Both the position numbers and the translations under genes were made by a program. A stretch of 64,000 nt of DNA. Origin: Tragulus kanchil. Its lineage: Eukaryota > Chordata > Mammalia > Artiodactyla > Tragulidae. The notes below the pieces were generated by a model. That model was not told where the DNA came from and searched no databases. It saw nothing but the letters and a program-made list of their open reading frames with translations. The first letter of the stretch is position 1. Every line of letters begins with the position of its first letter. The stretch is taken from assembly GCA_022376925.1 (NCBI GenBank), contig JAIOJX010000005.1:8460501-8524500 (forward strand). Reading direction: 5' to 3'. Positions 1 to 14,151 of the stretch are shown here, in pieces.

Positions 1-1773
<1,773 letters not shown>

Positions 1774-4043
1774 GCCCTCTTTTCTTACTTGATATTCTCT
1801 CCAAAAATGCTTCATCCATACCCACAGCACCAATTAGCACCTAGATGCTAAGGATCCCCAGACCTCTGCTCTGAGCCCTAGGCGGGAACCTCAGCTGCTT
1901 GGCTGACATCTGCCTCTGGCTGTGCTCAAAGCTGTCCAAGTCCAACCCAGGACAAGATTCAGCCCAGGCCAGGTCGTTCATCAGCGCTTCTAGTCCCTGC
2001 AAGCCGATGTCCCCACCAGGACGCTGGGGACCGTCTTCCACCCTGCCACCAGGATCGCTTTCCTGTCTGCCCCCAGGTCCTGCTGCCTGGCTTCTCCTGA
2101 TGACTCTTTACCAGTCCCTTCCGTCTCCACTGTGGACCCTCGCTGGACACCCTTGTCTTGCCTGGACCCCCACTGACGGCCTTGCTTGGCTGGCCTCGTC
2201 AGCCTTCCCACCGGTCTCCCTGTCTGTGGGTGTGGCCCCTCTCATCCATTCTCCACAGGGTAGCAAAAGAGATTCCTTAAAAATGCACAGAAAGACTATG
2301 ACGCCCCAAGCTTCCCCACCAACGTCAGAGCAGCAGCGTCTTCGGCTCTGCTTCCTGGTGCAGCCTCCCGCTGAGCGCGCTCTTCCTCCCTCTGGCCACA
2401 CGGACCTCAATTCAGCCTGCCAGTCGGGTCCCCTGGTGGGCTCCAGCCAGCTTTGTCTTGCGCTTTGTCTGTCCTCTTCCAGTTCTCATGGCCTTCGTGT
2501 ACGGAAACGACGAGGACTGAGGTCGCTGACCCCCAGACAGGCCAGGCTCCCTACTGCGTGCTCTGGCCCTCGTCACGTCTGTGTGACGACGGAGCAATGT
2601 CCGCCTCCAGCTTCCGGAGCGGGAGCAGTGCCAGTTCTGCTCCATCTTGCTTAATTTTCGGCCTAAACGTGGCTTTCCTACTGTGGATACTCACTAGACA
2701 CTTGTTCAATAATTTTTAGCCAACTAGTTCAGGAGAGACGGTGGGCCCCAGCATGGAACGGTAGAGCCTTCCACCCTGCCCTGTCCTCTGCCCGCCTTTG
2801 CTCCATTCTTAGAACGAGCATGTCCTGAAAACTAAGCCAACCTGGGGGAAATAGAACTAGGAGGAAAACTGCTTGGCTGGTGCCCGCTCCGAAGAGCGGC
2901 CCCCAGCCGTAGATCTCTAGCCCATAACTGCCCTCTTTTCTTACTTGATATTCTCTCCAAAAATGCTTCATCCATACCCACAGCACCAATTAGCACCTAG
3001 ATGCTAAGGATCCCCAGACCTCTGCTCTGAGCCCTAGGCCGGAACCTCAGCTGCTTGGCTGACATCTGCCTCTGGCTGTGCTCAAAGCTGTCCAAGTCCA
3101 ACCCAGGACAAGATTCAGCCCAGGCCAGGTCGTTCATCAGCGCTTCTAGTCCCTGCAAGCCAATGTCCCCACCAGGACGCTGGGGACCGTCTTCCACCCT
3201 GCCACCAGGATCGCTTTCCTGTCTGCCCCCAGGTCCTGCTGCCTGGCTTCTCCTGATGACTCTTTACCAGTCCCTTCCGTCTCCACTGTGGACCCTCGCT
3301 GGACACCCTTGTCTTGCCTGGACCCCCACTGATGGCCTTGCTTGGCTGGCCTCGTCAGCCTTCCCACCGGTCTCCCTGTCTGTGGGTGTGGCCCCTCTCA
3401 TCCATTCTCCACAGGGTAGCAAAAGAGATTCCTTAAAAATGCACAGAAAGACTATGACGCCCCAAGCTTCCCCACCAACGTCAGAGCAGCAGCGTCTTCG
3501 GCTCTGCTTCCTGGTGCAGCCTCCCGCTGAGCGCGCTCTTCCTCCCTCTGGCCACACGGACCTCAATTCAGCCTGCCAGTCGGGTCCCCTGGTGGGCTCC
3601 AGCCAGCTTTGTCTTGCGCTTTGTCTGTCCTCTTCCAGTTCTCATGGCCTTCGTGTACGGAAACGACGAGGACTGAGGTCGCTGACCCCCAGACAGGCCA
3701 GGCTCCCTACTGCGTGCTCTGGCCCTCGTCACGTCTGTGTGACGACGGAGCAATGTCCGCCTCCAGCTTCCGGAGCGGGAGCAGTGCCAGTTCTGCTCCA
3801 TCTTGCTTAATTTTCGGCCTAAACGTGGCTTTCCTACTGTGGATACTCACTAGACACTTGTTCAATAATTTTTAGCCAACTAGTTCAGGAGAGACGGTGG
3901 GCCCCAGCATGGAACGGTAGAGCCTTCCACCCTGCCCTGTCCTCTGCCCGCCTTTGCTCCATTCTTAGAACGAGCATGTCCTGAAAACTAAGCCAACCTG
4001 GGGGAAATAGAACTAGGAGGAAAACTGCTTGGCTGGTGCCCGG
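1774..4043 (+). repeat. Direct duplication 1 (two copies of ~1114 bp)
   Basis: Copy A 1774-2887 and copy B 2930-4043, offset 1156. The interiors are almost identical; the differences seen are single bases such as gcgggaac/gccggaac and gccgatgtcc/gccaatgtcc. The 42-bp filler 2888-2929 reads like a shortened, error-containing version of the DNA left of copy A (shared 'ccagccgta' and 'ctag' words). The same 251-codon open frame occurs in both copies (1899-2654 and 3055-3810) simply because the DNA is repeated. It is proline- and serine-rich with no known domain and is not called as a gene. Apparently an assembly duplication. Confidence 0.95.
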
Positions 4044-5461
4044 GATTCTGTCGTGGAAGATCCTACCTCTCACCCAGTTCTGGATGGAAAACCAGCTTCC
4101 AAGGGGAAGGGGCTCTCCAAGCAGGAGCTGAAAAGATCAGATCCCCGACCCCGCCGCCCCTGCTCTCCCTTCTGGTCTCCAGCGCAGGGACTGGGCTGTT
4201 CACCAACCTCCCGGCAGCTCTGGACAGCACCTGACTCTTTTAGAAGGGCTTTCCCCCTTTTAAGTTGTGTGCGTCTCATTTTGAAGTATTAATAATTTCA
4301 GTAAGATAAAAAGCTTGCCTCAAGTCCTTTGTGGAAGAAAGGTAACTGAATGAACACAGACAGAGAAAAGCAAGGGCGGCGCTGCTGGGTGGCCCCGTGC
4401 GGACGCGGGGAGCGGAGGACTTTGTCCTCAGCCCTGTGCGGGGGATGCTGAGGACCCCGCCCCTGCAGAGTCTAGACACGCACGGAGTCTGTTCTCCATC
4501 ACCGCCTCCTGCCCCTCAGTCACTCCCACAGAGGCTGAAAACCAAGGCATAAACGACTCTGATTCACCATCAGCTGTGACAGCCCACACGTCGAGGTTCT
4601 TAACTAATTCAAGGAGAGGAAAAGCTCAGGGTCATCTCAGGAAACCCCTCTGACGGGTAGGAAGTGGGCAGAGCCACGCACCTTACCCACAGGAAGCACC
4701 CGGCCAGGAGGATTTGAAATGCAGAACCACCGAGGTTTGGAGCTGCATGAACCCCCCGAGTCCAGGTCAGCCGGCAGGAGATCTGGAGCCGCTCACCCCG
4801 CTGGGGGCACGGAGTCCCTCCCGGCAGCTGCAGAGAAGGCTGCCCACAGTGGGGAGCACCACTGGCCGTCTGACTCCAGATCGGGAAGTCAGAATCGAAG
4901 CGGACCCCCGCCCTTCCCCTCAGGCCACAGCAAGTGTGGGGGAGCTCACCATGGTGGGGTCTTCGGGCTCCCTGGCGTCCCTGCCTTCCCTCGGGGCGGC
5001 AGGCTGGAGGTGGCTGGTCAGTCCTGCCTCACGGCTGTGTTCCTCTCTGGCTGCGGCCACCGGACCTGCCCTGAAGGCAGCTGTGAACCACTGCCCCGCC
5101 GAGCGGCCGTGCGCGCAGACTGTGAGTGGCAGCCTCTGTGTGTTTTTCTTCCGGTTGCTGAGAAGGTGTGGGCTCAGTTCATTTCCTCTCTGTGCACCTT
5201 TTCTTCCCTTCTCTGTCAGACCTCCTGATACACGGGGGACGGTGCGCTGTACAGTGACAGGGGCGACGTCCAGTTCTGATCCGCACCCTTTGCTGTTTCG
5301 AGAAAGACAGGTGATCTTTAGGTTATTATCGTCGTGAAATTCTGTGAGATGTACTTTCTAAGTGGCACAAGCACCTTTTCAGGCTGCACTGAAGTAAAAA
5401 TTCGGCTATTTAAAACCTATCGATTCAGGGCCTGGCCGTTTTATCAGCTCAGCCTGTTCTG
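4044..5461. other. Unassigned GC-rich intergenic sequence
   Basis: No gene or repeat family recognised. CpG-rich stretches occur around 4375-4490 and 4760-5130. Open frames up to 207 codons (4714-5337) have no domain, no homology I recognise and strongly biased composition, so they are treated as chance frames. Confidence 0.45.
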
Positions 5462-5464
5462 CTG

Positions 5465-5610
5465 TTGCTCTTCAGTTGCTAAGTCGTGTGCGACTCTTTG
5501 CGACTCCATATGGACTGCAGCATGCCAGGCTTCCCTCTCCTTTCCTGTCTCCCGGAGTTTGTTCAAACTCATGTCCATTGGGCTGAGGATGCCACCCACT
5601 TATTCTAAGT
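5465..5610 (-). mobile_element. Bov-A type SINE fragment (copy A)
   Basis: Reverse complement of the ruminant Bov-A/ART2-like unit: gttgctaagtcgtgtgcgac, then a 'gactccatatggactgcagc' word and a 'cccggagtttg' stretch. Repeated at 6556-6699 in duplication 2. Confidence 0.85.
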
Positions 5611-5734
5611 GTTTATTTTACAGTGGAGAGCTCTCACAATAAGTCAGTGGAGCTAGAGGAGAAGCACAGACAGGAAATCATTTTTCCAAAATGCTCCACT
5701 ATGCATTCCCCGTGGCATTTGAATACCTTGAAGT

Positions 5735-6195
5735 GAAGTTGCTCAGTCACATCCAACTCTTTGCAACCCATGAACAAGCCACAGAATTTTCCAGGCAAGA
5801 ATACTTGGTCGGGGGGTGGGGGGGCGGGGGAGGGGGCTTCCCTGGTGGAAACTGTCTTGCAGTGCAAGGGGCGCCGGTTTGGTCCCTGGCCTGGGAAGAT
5901 CCCATGTTCCGCGGAGCGGCTGGACCGATGTGTCCAACTACCGAACTGGAGCTCTGGAGCGCATGCGCCCGGAGCTGGTGCTCTGCAGCAAGAGGGGCCA
6001 CTGCGATGCGAGGCCCACACGGGCCAAAGAACAAAAGAAATAAATGAAAGACCAATAGAAGTTGCAAAAAAAAAAAAAGACTACTAGAGGGGGTAGCCTT
6101 TTCCTTCTCCAGAGGATCTTCCCAGCCCAGGGACTGAACCCAGGTACCCCGCATTGCAGGCAGCTTCTTTACCTCTGAGCCACCAGGGAAGCCCT
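5735..6195 (-). mobile_element. Bov-tA SINE (minus) split by a CHR-type SINE, copy A
   Basis: Minus-strand Bov-tA body at 5735-5812 (ttgctcagtcacatccaac, ccaggcaagaatactt) resumes at ~6080-6195 (ccttctccagaggatcttcc, then gagccaccagggaagccct, the tRNA-like head reversed). The gap holds a plus-strand CHR SINE. Short G-rich target-site words (tacttggtcgggggg / tactagaggggg) flank the insert. Confidence 0.88.
5833..6079 (+). mobile_element. CHR-type tRNA-Glu SINE inserted in Bov-tA (copy A)
   Basis: Starts gggcttccctggtgg, continues with the tRNA-like internal-promoter region and the CHR body (ccgcggagcggctgg, gctctgcagcaagaggggcc), and ends in a run of 13 A. Being inside the Bov-tA, it is the younger insertion. 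Confidence 0.85.
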
Positions 6196-6823
6196 AAAAT
6201 ACCTTATCAATGAAATAGTATTTTCTTTAGTAGATGTCAGTGCCATATACATTCAAATGCTAAATCTTAGGAAAATGCTTCACAGTTATATAGTATAACT
6301 CAAAAATTAATGCCACTGAGTTGTTTCCGTAGGTCAGTGACACCCTTGGATACACCAAAACAAAACTAAGCTTGGGCTGCTTTAAATAAAGGCCTTGAGC
6401 TCGGCAACTTGATTCTCCTTAGCTCTGCCATTTCGTCTCCATCCACATGGCTTCTTTCCCCACTCCGAGCTGCAGGAACCCCGCCGCTGGGCTCTGGGAC
6501 ACGGAGGGTCACATCTGTCAGAAACTCGGCAAAGCTTTTGATCTCTGACGCTCTGTTGCTCTTCAGTTGCTAAGTCGTGCGACTCTTTGCGACTCCATAT
6601 GGACTGCAGCATGCCAGGCTTCCCTCTCCTTTCCTGTCTCCCGGAGTTTGTTCAAACTCATGTCCATTGGGCTGAGGATGCCACCCACTTATTCTAAGTG
6701 TTTATTTTACAGTGGAGAGCTCTCACAATAAGTCAGTGGAGCTAGAGGAGAAGCACAGACAGGAAATCATTTTTCCAAAATGCTCCACTATGCATTCCCC
6801 GTGGCATTTGAATACCTTGAAGT

Positions 6824-7282
6824 GAAGTTGCTCAGTCACATCCAACTCTTTGCAACCCATGAACAAGCCACAGAATTTTCCAGGCAAGAATACTTGGTCG
6901 GGGGGTGGGGGGGCGGGGGAGGGGGCTTCCCTGGTGGAAACTGTCTTGCAGTGCAAGGGGCGCCGGTTTGGTCCCTGGCCTGGGAAGATCCCATGTTCCG
7001 CGGAGCGGCTGGACCGATGTGTCCAACTACCGAACTGGAGCTCTGGAGCGCATGCGCCCGGAGCTGGTGCTCTGCAGCAAGAGGGGCCACTGCGATGCGA
7101 GGCCCACACGGGCCAAAGAACAAAAGAAATAAATGAAAGACCAATAGAAGTTGCAAAAAAAAAAAAGACTACTAGAGGGGGTAGCCTTTTCCTTCTCCAG
7201 AGGATCTTCCCAGCCCAGGGACTGAACCCAGGTACCCCGCATTGCAGGCAGCTTCTTTACCTCTGAGCCACCAGGGAAGCCC
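6824..7282 (-). mobile_element. Bov-tA split by CHR SINE, copy B of the nested insertion
   Basis: Same arrangement as the element at 5735-6195, repeated by duplication 2. The CHR insert lies at 6922-7168, with a run of 12 A instead of 13. Confidence 0.88.
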
Positions 7283-7612
7283 TAAAATACCTTATCAATG
7301 AAATAGTATTTTCTTTAGTAGATGTCAGTGCCATATACATTCAAATGCTAAATCTTAGGAAAATGCTTCACAGTTATATAGTATAACTCAAAAATTAATG
7401 CCACTGAGTTGTTTCCGTAGGTCAGTGACACCCTTGGATACACCAAAACAAAACTAAGCTTGGGCTGCTTTAAATAAAGGCCTTGAGCTCGGCAACTTGA
7501 TTCTCCTTAGCTCTGCCATTTCGTCTCCATCCACATGGCTTCTTTCCCCACTCCGAGCTGCAGGAACCCCCGCCGCTGGGCTCTGCGGGACACGGAGGGG
7601 TCACATCTGTCA

Positions 7613-8554
7613 AGGCAAACTCAGAACTCAGACTCTGTCCAAAGACAGATCAGCTTTGTTTTAGAAAAGCAAGCTAAATACGTTTCCTACTTGGAAAGAC
7701 ACACGTTTTCTGTCTGTTTTCCTACTTACAGCCTTAGACTTTCTTCTTCTTTTCCTGGTTTGCCTTCCTCTTTTTGATTAGTGGCAGGTTATGCCACATG
7801 TCAGACTTTTCACAAACCACAGATGGTTCTGACAACAAACCAGTGTGATTTCTCATCACTGTACCAAGTGGAGAGTGTGTTTACATTTTCCTCTTTCTTG
7901 TAAACAGCCTTCTTGACGGCTTTAATTAGCTTCTTTGTGCCACCTCGGCTGGAATCTCAGCACCACATGGTGGTTTATAACTACCTGTTCGGCAGCCATC
8001 AAGCTCCAGGCAGCTGTTCTGAATCTGTCATGGACGTCTGGCCAAGGAAAGAGCTGCATGCAGTGGAGGCTGCGGGGTGAAGGTGAAAGAAGGAAGGAGG
8101 ATTTGAGATGAAAAGTTAAAAAAAATCCACCGTCAAATTGTGCCCATGTCTGTGCGTGCATGCGTGTGTGTGCACGGATGATTCCGCTTGCTTGACTCAT
8201 TTCCCTCCGCGACGGAACACAGCATTAGCCACGGGGAGTCCGTTGCCCACTGAGGAATTTAAATGAATACGTGCAAGAGTTGGCTTGGCAGCTTTTACGA
8301 GCGAGCTGCGTTGTCTAGGATTATAACATGCGCCTCCTCCCTTCTTGGGAGTGGGAGTCGGTCTTGTGGTTTTCATTTCCAGATGAAGAAATCAGCGCTG
8401 AGAAGGACCCGGCTCATCTGCGCGGTCAGTGACTACGGTGGAGCCGCGGGCTCCCCTGAGTGCGCCGCTCCGCTCGCCATCGGGCCGCCCTCGCAGAGCT
8501 CCCGCAGGGCATGGGGCTGGCCGCAGCGCTGTCCCCGAACCGGTTCGCTCACAG
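7613..8554. other. Unassigned intergenic sequence
   Basis: No gene recognised. About 8280-8540 is GC-rich with many CpG sites; an open frame (8263-8589) across it has no known domain. A short TG-rich run lies near 8150-8175. Confidence 0.4.
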
Positions 8555-8650
8555 TGTTAAGAGCATTTATGGAACAAGTGCTGTGCTAGACAAAAAATGA
8601 GTGAAAATCTGTTCCTTCCCTGAGAGGCTACAGTCGAGCTGGAATGACAT
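8555..8650 (+). repeat. L2-like ancient repeat
   Basis: Resembles the L2 3' end: 'gagcatttatggaacaagtg', then 'ctgtgctagacaaa' and a 'gaggctacagt' word. Old and diverged. Confidence 0.55.
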
Positions 8651-8655
8651 CCTCA

Positions 8656-8760
8656 CTCCAGCGTTCTTGCCTGGAGGATTCCGTGGACAAAGGACCCCGG
8701 CGGGCTGCGCCCGTGGGGTCTCAAAGAGTCAGGCACGACCGAGGGAGTGACTCTCTCCTG
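8656..8760 (+). mobile_element. Bov-A SINE fragment
   Basis: Plus-strand words cactccagcgttcttgcctg, gtggacaaaggacc and aaagagtcaggcacgaccga match the 3' half of Bov-tA/Bov-A units. The tRNA-like head is missing. Confidence 0.85.
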
Positions 8761-9681
8761 CGCTTTTAGGTATGGCAGAGTGAGCCTTGTTCCCTTTTCT
8801 CTTCTGGTCCCCTGGTGCTTGCAAGCCTTCTTTTCTCTCTCCCGGAACAGGACATCTTCCATCTCTTCTACTCTGCCGGGCCATCGGCCAAGTCTGGAGT
8901 GTCGCACTCTCACACGACCAGAAGCCCACGGTAAGGTGCTTCGGCAGTGGGCTAATGCTGAGATCCCTGGTTTTTTCCTTCTTTTTGTTCACCCATTTCT
9001 AGCTCCAGGTGGAAGTCCTGTCTGCTTTCTCTCGTGCTACAGAGCGACCCAGACTCACTGAGAAAGATAACACAGACCACACTATTTCCTGGCAAATTCT
9101 CTCCCAATAACCTCTGCCGCTCGTGAGCCTTTCTGCTCATCTCCTGCTGACAGTCCCGGCCTCCTCCCAAGCTCTCCTGGCTCGCCAGCAGCCAGCAGCT
9201 CCGAGCCCCCCCTCAGCGCGGGCCTTCCTGCCGGGGGAGTCGGGGGAGTCGCAGTGAGCTCTCCCGGCCTCCCTGGTGATCTTGGCAGAACCTGAGGCTT
9301 TCCTGCCCCCGGCTCCTCGTCCTCTGCTCATTCTCCCATCCTGTGAATTCTGTTTTCGAGAATTCCCATTGGATTCATAAAAATGTTTATCATTAGGCGG
9401 AAAAGGACATTTTCAGCGATGAAATCATGCTTCTGGCTCACACAACAGCTGTTAGAAGACACACGGGTCCCAAGAAGAGCGAAAGGAAGGAAGACTGAAT
9501 TCTTTTTGGAGAGAATTGAGGACAAATATAAAAGCTTCTGATGTACTGGAGGTGCTCACTGTGTTTAAGCAGCTGGTAAACAGCAGCACGTCGCCATGAC
9601 GGACCACCTGGCCACCTGTTGCTTTACTGGACGGTAACCATCTTGGACTTGCCAAAAAATAATTAGGAACATCTTGTCAGT
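8761..9681. other. Unassigned intergenic sequence
   Basis: No gene, RNA or clear repeat recognised between the SINE fragment and duplication 3. Confidence 0.4.
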
Positions 9682-9714
9682 GCTGATTTTGCCCTAATTT
9701 TAAAATATACAACT

Positions 9715-9985
9715 AGGACTTCCCTGGTGGTGCAGTGGATAGGAACCCACCCACCTGTCAATGCAGGGCTTAGCTGCTGGTCTGGGGGGATTCCAGATGC
9801 CGAGGAGCAACAAAGTCCGTGAGCCGCAACTCCTGAAGCCCAAGAGAAGCCACCACACGGGGAAGCCCGGGCAGTGCGGCGAGAAGCCGCCACACCACGA
9901 GAGGGTGGCCCTCGCGCTCCACAACAGAGAAAGCCCCACACAGCGGTGAAGACCCAGGGCAGCCAACAATAAAAAAGAATCGAAA
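9715..9985 (+). mobile_element. CHR-type SINE (copy A)
   Basis: Head aggacttccctggtggtgca, then tRNA-like region, CHR body (gagccgcaactcctgaagcc) and the A-rich end acaataaaaaagaatcg. Confidence 0.88.
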
Positions 9986-10870
9986 CAGAAAATTACTGAA
10001 ATCGGAGCCGAGGGCTGGAAAGCAGTTTAGTGTCACTCGCACTGTTAGTTTTTTACCAATCTATGTAAAATACACAACTAACACACTGATACTGTAAACA
10101 GAATAATCACATTGCAGGCAAAACTAGGACGCTTTCCGACCATCAGCCCTAATTTCCGTTTCCTCCTGAGCGTTGCCCACAGGCAATTCCTGCCGTCTGT
10201 GTGGTGTGTATTCTCCCAAGACACGTGCCAGGCTTTTGTGTGAACATGTGTAGCCACTCTCAGTGTGCGGGTGAGCAGCCACAACTGTGAGTGTGCTCTT
10301 GTGCACACACGGAGCACAAGACTGAAACCATCACGTTCTGCTCAGTTTCTGAAGGAACTGTTCAAACGGCTGTTCTGGTTTCACATGAAACAGGAATTTG
10401 AAAACAACACCTTACTCATGAGAATATATGCAGTAAAACCACATGGCTGTTTTTCATGCTTGAAGACATTAGACTGCTCTTTCTATCCAACGTTGGATCA
10501 CTTGTTTCCTAAATACACAGAAATGTGGGCTTACATCCAACTGGTCTGCTCCTGAGTAGAGATTCCCAGATCAAATACGACAGGCTGATCAGTCACTTGA
10601 TAAAGTGATTTTTCTGGATTGTTCCTTTCTGCCTACACAATCACTTAATGAAAAAATCAAGTTCAATCATGCATCTCCCAAGGTAGGTAGGTCTGCTGCC
10701 CTGACCATGACCCAGTCCCAGAGGGACTGCTGTGTGTTAGGATAATTTATGGCCCCTTTTATCTTTCTCTACAATGGCTGGTTCCTTATCTTCCTTTCCT
10801 TGAACATTTCCTTCTTGTGACTCTCAGCTCGGCCTCCGCTGATTTTGCCCTAATTTTAAAATATACAACT

Positions 10871-11135
10871 AGGACTTCCCTGGTGGTGCAGTGGATAGGA
10901 ACCCACCCACCTGTCAATGCAGGGCTTAGCTGCTGGTCTGGGGATTCCAGATGCCGAGGAGCAACAAAGTCCGTGAGCCGCAACTCCTGAAGCCCAAGAG
11001 AAGCCACCACACGGGAAGCCGGGCAGTGCGGCGAAGCCGCCACACCACGAGAGGGTGGCCCTCGCCTCCACAACAGAGAAAGCCCCACACAGCGGTGAAG
11101 ACCCAGGGCAGCCAACAATAAAAAAGAATCGAAAC
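10871..11135 (+). mobile_element. CHR-type SINE (copy B)
   Basis: Image of the SINE at 9715-9985 made by duplication 3, shorter by several 1-2 bp deletions relative to copy A. Confidence 0.88.
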
Positions 11136-11990
11136 AGAAAATTACTGAAATCGGAGCCGAGGGCTGGAAAGCAGTTTAGTGTCACTCGCACTGTTAGTTT
11201 TTTACCAATCTATGTAAAATACACAACTAACACACTGATACTGTAAACAGAATAATCACATTGCAGGCAAAACTAGGACGCTTTCCGACCATCAGCCCTA
11301 ATTTCCGTTTCCTCCTGAGCGTTGCCCACAGGCAATTCCTGCCGTCTGTGTGGTGTGTATTCTCCCAAGACACGTGCCAGGCTTTTGTGTGAACATGTGT
11401 AGCCACTCTCAGTGTGCGGGTGAGCAGCCACAACTGTGAGTGTGCTCTTGTGCACACACGGAGCACAAGACTGAAACCATCACGTTCTGCTCAGTTTCTG
11501 AAGGAACTGTTCAAACGGCTGTTCTGGTTTCACATGAAACAGGAATTTGAAAACAACACCTTACTCATGAGAATATATGCAGTAAAACCACATGGCTGTT
11601 TTTCATGCTTGAAGACATTAGACTGCTCTTTCTATCCAACGTTGGATCACTTGTTTCCTAAATACACAGAAATGTGGGCTTACATCCAACTGGTCTGCTC
11701 CTGAGTAGAGATTCCCAGATCAAATACGACAGGCTGATCAGTCACTTGATAAAGTGATTTTTCTGGATTGTTCCTTTCTGCCTACACAATCACTTAATGA
11801 AAAAATCAAGTTCAATCATGCATCTCCCAAGGTAGGTAGGTCTGCTGCCCTGACCATGACCCAGTCCCAGGGAGGGACTGCTGTGTGTTAGGATAATTTA
11901 TGGCCCCTTTTATCTTTCTCTACAATGGCTGGTTCCTTATCTTTCCTTTTCCTTGAACATTTCCTTCTTGTGACTCTCAGCTCGGCCTCC

Positions 11991-12884
11991 ATGTCACCAT
12001 CCCACACGGAAACATTCCTACTCTAAAGACCTACAAGGATTTTATTTTAATAATTCCTGGTGCCTAAAACGCTAGCGTGTCTGGGTCCCCCCCTTTAGCT
12101 TTCACATGATTCTTTTACTCTAAGACAGGAGAAATTCTGAAAAGAAACCCAACGTGCCTTCCTCTATGTTGACCACCGCTTTTCCTATGACGCCAGCAAA
12201 GCCTTCTGCCCGCAGGCCCGTGGGAGCCCTGCTCCTGCTGCGGCTCTGTGCGCCCTCTGCACTCGGCACCCTTGTGTCACGCTCAGCTTGCTGGGAAGAG
12301 TCACCTACACTTGGCTCACCTCCTTCATGCTCACGGCACCTCCTCTGCTTGGCTGCCCACATTTCCCCACTGGCCCTCACACATCTTCACGCTTCTTCTC
12401 CCTGGACGGGCTCCTCGACTCCTGCGTACGTCTGCAGCAAGCCGCCTCCTCCCGACGCTCCACCAAGGCTGCGGGGCCACAGAGCCCATGTGCTGCAGCC
12501 AGAGAACCCGCACGCCCCAGTGAAGAAGGCCAAGCGCAGCCAAAAACCCAACCCAACCAAAAAAACAACTCTCCCACCAAATCCCTGTTGCCTACAAAAT
12601 AAAGTGAGATGACGTGGTTGGTGAGTTGAGACCCAGGGGCTCTTCTCGGATTCTCTACGGTTATGGGCACCCCGCGTGCCTCCCACCCTCCCCTCACCCT
12701 CCTGCTAACTCTCTCCTTGTATTTCGTGTCTCCTCATGACTCGGGGATTGCAACGCCCGCTCCCCAACCCAGAACGCTCTTCCTCCTTTTGTCAACATCC
12801 TTCAGGACCGCTCTCCCCTGGACAGAGACTCTCTCCCGTTCACTCTCGCCAATGCCTCTATTACTGTGCTCGGCACACAGGATC
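11991..12884. other. Unassigned GC-rich sequence with a SINE fragment
   Basis: No gene recognised. Pyrimidine-rich strings dominate 12150-12460 and 12650-12860. Open frames up to 152 codons (12154-12612) have no known domain and run into SINE sequence. Confidence 0.4.
12455..12570 (+). mobile_element. CHR-type SINE 3' fragment
   Basis: Words such as ccacagagcccatgtgctgc and agtgaagaaggcc, followed by an A-rich end (ccaaccaaaaaaacaac), match the CHR SINE body and tail. The head is absent. Confidence 0.6.
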
Positions 12885-12994
12885 ACCATACGGTGTCTGC
12901 CTCCTTGGACTTTCAGGCTCCTGATGCCGAGGAACTGTGGCTGATTTGTTTTGGAGACCAAAATAAATATTTTGCAAAGTGCTCCGTAGAGATC

Positions 12995-13115
12995 TTACAT
13001 TAAAACCACCCACTAGGAGATTAAATATAGATCCCCGGGCCCCACCCTTGAATTGCTGAATCAGTTTCTCTAAGGAGCAGAACCCTCCCAGGTAATCCTT
13101 AGGCATATGGGCATT
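12995..13115. repeat. MER5-like DNA transposon remnant (copy A)
   Basis: Contains 'ccccgggccccaccctt', 'gctgaatcagtttctc' and 'cccaggtaatccttagg', resembling MER5A-type (hAT-Charlie) non-autonomous elements. The same piece recurs at 14152-14272. Confidence 0.6.
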
Positions 13116-14151
13116 TGGGGACACAGTTACTTATCCAACACATATTTGATGGCTAAGGGCGTGATGAAAAGTGCTAAGATGTCTACTCCTGATCTCCGCC
13201 CTATTTCCTTCATTCCTCTGGGGTGTATTTTGGCTGGAGACACGTCCAGGGAATCTGGCTCAGCCATGGATCACAGTGACCTCATGGGAACAGCTCTGCA
13301 TTATTTTCTAATCAGGTCATGCAAAGCACCTATTGTCCTGTCCAAATGCCAAATTAGGTCTAGGGCCATTCAAAGCTCTGGAGATGGTTGGTCGTGATAA
13401 GAATCAAAAAATTTTTGCTCAAGTGAGAACTGGTACCTCGAGCGTGCTCTGCATTTTTAACGCACCAAAGCCGAGTCCTCTGCTTAAGTGGACCACAAGT
13501 ACCTTCCAAGGAGTCTCACTGTCTCATTTGCTGAACCGATCACCAGAATTCCCAACTCTAATATCAGTTAACAATCCTCCCTCGTAGACACTGGGTAAAT
13601 TGTGAATGAGCCTAAACATTTTTAGACTTCATGTGAGGCTGATGGACTTGTGAAGTCCCAATGTCTCTTTTTAAATTTCTTCAGTAGATTTTGAGCTCTA
13701 TCAACATGACCTTGAGATCGGACACAATGCACAATACCAGGCTTAATGAAGACTAAAATATATGCATTATCTAAATGACGTCAGGACTACACTAAGTACC
13801 TTCAACAATGTTTGCTGAACTTACTATTTACCAAATAAATCTTACTAAAAATACACATAACAACTTCTTTATAACACAAGGAACTCATATTCATTTTTGA
13901 AAGCAGAAAAAGTAGGTAATTCAAAAAGACAACATTGGAATATACATGGTACATTGGAATGTATATTTCTTTTAAATTTTCCATATATATACAGAGTGGT
14001 ATTATAGGGTTGTTTCGCCCAATATATAGTTCTGCCGCACTACCATACGGTGTCTGCCTCCTTGGAATTTCAGGCTCCTGATGCCGAGGAACTGTGGCTG
14101 ATTTGTTTTGGAGACCAAAATAAATATTTTGCAAAGTGCTCCGTAGAGATC

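Larger units (their letters stand above)
5462..7612 (+). repeat. Direct duplication 2 (two copies of ~1060 bp)
   Basis: Copy A 5462-6520 and copy B 6553-7612, offset 1091 falling to 1089. Copy B lacks two bases near its start (gtcgtgcgac against gtcgtgtgcgac in A), and the SINE family sequence supports A there. Copy A has lost bases near its end (gctctgggacacggagggtc against gctctgcgggacacggaggggtc in B). The 32-bp filler 6521-6552 resembles garbled forms of both flanks. Both copies contain the same nested SINE insertion. Confidence 0.95.
9682..11990 (+). repeat. Direct duplication 3 (two abutting copies of ~1155 bp)
   Basis: Copy A 9682-10837 is followed with no gap by copy B 10838-11990. 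Offset drifts from 1156 to 1149 and then 1153 because of indels at the two ends. In copy B the first ~220 bp has lost bases (cacgggaagccgggcag against cacggggaagcccgggcag). In copy A the last ~150 bp has lost bases (atcttcctttccttg against atctttccttttccttg). The middle is unchanged. Confidence 0.95.

Noticed and set aside
1899..3810. Two identical 251-codon open frames (1899-2654 and 3055-3810) looking like a tandem gene pair
   Set aside because: They are identical because the DNA is duplicated. The product is low-complexity Pro/Ser/Leu-rich with no domain, and equally open frames exist on the other strand.
4714..5337. A 207-codon plus-strand open frame
   Set aside because: GC-rich DNA with few stops. 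A second frame of 169 codons overlaps it on the same strand, and no motif, signal peptide or family resemblance is seen.
5833..6079. tRNA-Glu genes at SINE heads
   Set aside because: Box A/B-like sequence is present, but it is joined to SINE bodies and A-rich tails and is diverged from tRNA; these are retroposons.
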